64,000 nucleotides of DNA from CALBJU01 sp965247125 (GTDB lineage Bacteria; Bacteroidota; Rhodothermia; Rhodothermales; UBA10348), in assembly GCA_965247125.1 (NCBI GenBank), contig CBDFGO010000002.1, positions 1,240,001-1,304,000 of the forward strand, written 5' to 3'. Below, piece after piece: positions 62,626 through 64,000 of the stretch. Numbering within the stretch: the first letter of the stretch is position 1; the number at the start of each line of letters is the position of its first letter. A program made the translations under genes and the position numbers. The notes under the pieces are model-generated. The model made no database searches. It was not told the origin of the DNA and saw only the letters and a program-made list of their open reading frames with translations.

Positions 62626-64000
62626 TGGGCAAACTCACTGGCATACTGTCTGACATCCTGTCTTTGCCCGAAGATGAGCGATCAGCCCGCATTGATGAGG
62701 TCGCGGGTGACGATTCCGGTCTTAAAAATGAGCTGATTGAGCTGGTTTCGTCGTATAAAGATGCGACAGGCTTCTTCGATGATCTGGCCGAAGGGCTGGG
62801 ACTTCCCGGAGCCGCCACACCATCAGAAAATGCGATGACTTCGGATCCTTCAGCCATGATCGGGCAAGAGCTGGCCCAGTATCGCATCGTCGAGTTTATT
62901 GGCGGTGGCGGCATGGGTATGGTGTACAAAGCCGAGGATACTCGCCTGGGACGACACGCCGCGCTGAAACTGTTGCCCACATCCCTCGGAAACGACCCGG
63001 AGGCGCGCGAGCGCTTCCTGCGCGAAGCGCGCGCGGCTTCTGCGCTCGATCACCCCAACATCTGTACGGTGTTCGAAATCGGGGACGCTGCCGGACAGTC
63101 TTTCATAGCGATGGCTTATTACGAGGGTCAAACTATTGAGAAACTCATCTCTCGTGGACCTCTCGATGTAGATCTCGCCATCAGGCTCAGCTCCGAAATG
63201 TGCTCAGGCCTTTCACTCGCTCACCAGAAGGGCATTGTTCATCGTGACATGAAGCCTGCGAACGTGATCGTTGTCGATAGCGTCGTGAAAATCCTGGACT
63301 TCGGATTGGCCAAATCAGACAATTCTGCGGTGATGACAAAAGAAGGAGTCGTCCTCGGAACGGCTGCGTACATGTCCCCCGAACAGGCGACCGGAAAGGC
63401 GATCGATCATCGAACGGATATCTGGTCCACCGGAGCGATGATGTACGAGATGCTTGCAGGTGATCGACCGTTTCCCGGGGCATATCCCCAGGCGGTGATG
63501 TATGGGATTTTGAATACCGATCCCGAACCCCTGTCCGCTCTCCGCCCGGGTCTGCCGATGCAACTCATCCAGGTTGTTGAGAGGGCCCTCTCAAAGAATC
63601 CAAAAGATCGCTTCGCGAACATGGATGAGATGCTGGCTGAATTAACGGCAGTTACCGACCGACAGTCTGCAAAATCGGCCGCTCGTCATTTCGTCGAAGA
63701 TATTGAACCGGCGCTCCCTGCTGTGCTATCGCCGGTAGACGAGGACGTTCTGCACATCTTGTGTGTGGACGACGAGCTCGAGCTGGAACTCCTTATGCAA
63801 CAACGGTTTAGAAAGAAAATCCGCGCGGGAGAGTGGAAGTTTGTTTTTGCACTGGACGGAATTGACGCACTCCAGAAGCTGGAGGGACATCCTGAAATCG
63901 GCGTCATCTTGACCGATCTCAACATGCCCCGCATGGATGGGCTCAGCCTGCTCGAAAAATTGGCCGAATTGGATCGGCCGCTGCGAACTGTCGTCGTTTC
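62625..64000 (+). CDS. Ser/Thr protein kinase fused to a receiver domain (3' end outside window)
   Basis: 458 codons are visible and open at the right edge. Residues 1-80 are an acidic helical segment typical of sigma-linked kinases. The kinase domain has GGGGMGMVYKAED starting near 93-95, Lys115, HRDMKPAN with Asp208, DFGLAK and SPEQATGKAIDHRTDIWS. From about 385 a receiver domain begins (LHILCVDDELELELL) with phospho-acceptor Asp431 in LTDLNMPRMDG. It starts one base before the end of the sigma stop (TGATG). The fusion joins Hanks-type and two-component signalling. Confidence 0.9.
   Translation, partial: MGKLTGILSDILSLPEDERSARIDEVAGDDSGLKNELIELVSSYKDATGFFDDLAEGLGLPGAATPSENAMTSDPSAMIGQELAQYRIVEFIGGGGMGMVYKAEDTRLGRHAALKLLPTSLGNDPEARERFLREARAASALDHPNICTVFEIGDAAGQSFIAMAYYEGQTIEKLISRGPLDVDLAIRLSSEMCSGLSLAHQKGIVHRDMKPANVIVVDSVVKILDFGLAKSDNSAVMTKEGVVLGTAAYMSPEQATGKAIDHRTDIWSTGAMMYEMLAGDRPFPGAYPQAVMYGILNTDPEPLSALRPGLPMQLIQVVERALSKNPKDRFANMDEMLAELTAVTDRQSAKSAARHFVEDIEPALPAVLSPVDEDVLHILCVDDELELELLMQQRFRKKIRAGEWKFVFALDGIDALQKLEGHPEIGVILTDLNMPRMDGLSLLEKLAELDRPLRTVVV

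Noticed and set aside
1..64000. CRISPR array or Cas genes
   Set aside because: No regularly spaced repeats and no Cas-like proteins were seen. The only repeats are the tRNA-linked pair, the tandem 32-mers and the IS copies.

Overview
The window looks like a chromosome segment from a Gram-negative bacterium of moderate GC. I infer the Bacteroidota/Rhodothermota side of the tree. The pointers are outer-membrane beta-barrel and lipoprotein genes, an orphan FlgD-like/type IX-style C-terminal tail, TolB-type propellers, an ECF sigma factor next to Ser/Thr kinases, and a mobile element carrying a Bacteroidota-type DUF5906 primase. This placement is inference; no rRNA is present.

Layout. (1) 0.3-23.8 kb is a catabolic island for sugar acids and sulfated carbohydrate. 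A leftward run encodes an enolase-superfamily protein, an Nramp-fold transporter, two SDRs, an M28 peptidase, a TIM-barrel isomerase, a Gfo/Idh/MocA dehydrogenase, a GH88 unsaturated-uronyl hydrolase, KDG kinase and KDPG aldolase. A divergent rightward run encodes a PQQ-type sugar dehydrogenase lipoprotein, an Ldh-family dehydrogenase, an SDR and two sulfatases. An APC permease, a D-threonine-aldolase-like gene broken by one in-frame TAA, an ornithine-cyclodeaminase homologue and a third sulfatase follow. Together these suggest release and desulfation of uronate-containing oligosaccharides, with products funnelled through KDG and KDPG. (2) 23.8-37.1 kb is core genome: a 125-bp direct repeat ending in a tRNA-Pro gene, acyl-CoA synthetase, PyrD, PhzF, a large metalloprotease/propeller/barrel protein, the PBP2-RodA pair, an aminotransferase and small proteins. 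(3) 37.1-54.7 kb is an accessory region full of insertion sequences and broken genes. Two diverged 1268-bp IS3 elements in inverted orientation flank a translationally coupled three-gene cassette (alpha/beta hydrolase, FGE-fold protein, two-TM protein). Next come a truncated nuclease, a small unknown gene, a primase-polymerase/helicase and a beheaded serine recombinase, which look like the remains of an integrated mobile element. Two 1391-bp IS256-family copies, apparently identical, flank a PrsW-like gene, an ArsR/SRPBCC pair and a truncated NirK-cytochrome c gene. (4) 54.7-64 kb holds a lipoprotein, a damaged Ser/Thr kinase, a BrnT/BrnA toxin-antitoxin pair, secreted proteins, an M1 peptidase, peptide deformylase with a response regulator, and a sigma-factor gene (broken by an in-frame TAA) followed by a kinase-receiver fusion running off the window.

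The best candidates for something undescribed are the cassette at 39.06-41.7 kb and the Nramp-fold transporter that has lost its metal-binding motifs. Two caveats apply. The identical IS256 copies have a broken or clipped gene at nearly every boundary and could mark an assembly join. The two in-frame TAA codons could be sequence errors.
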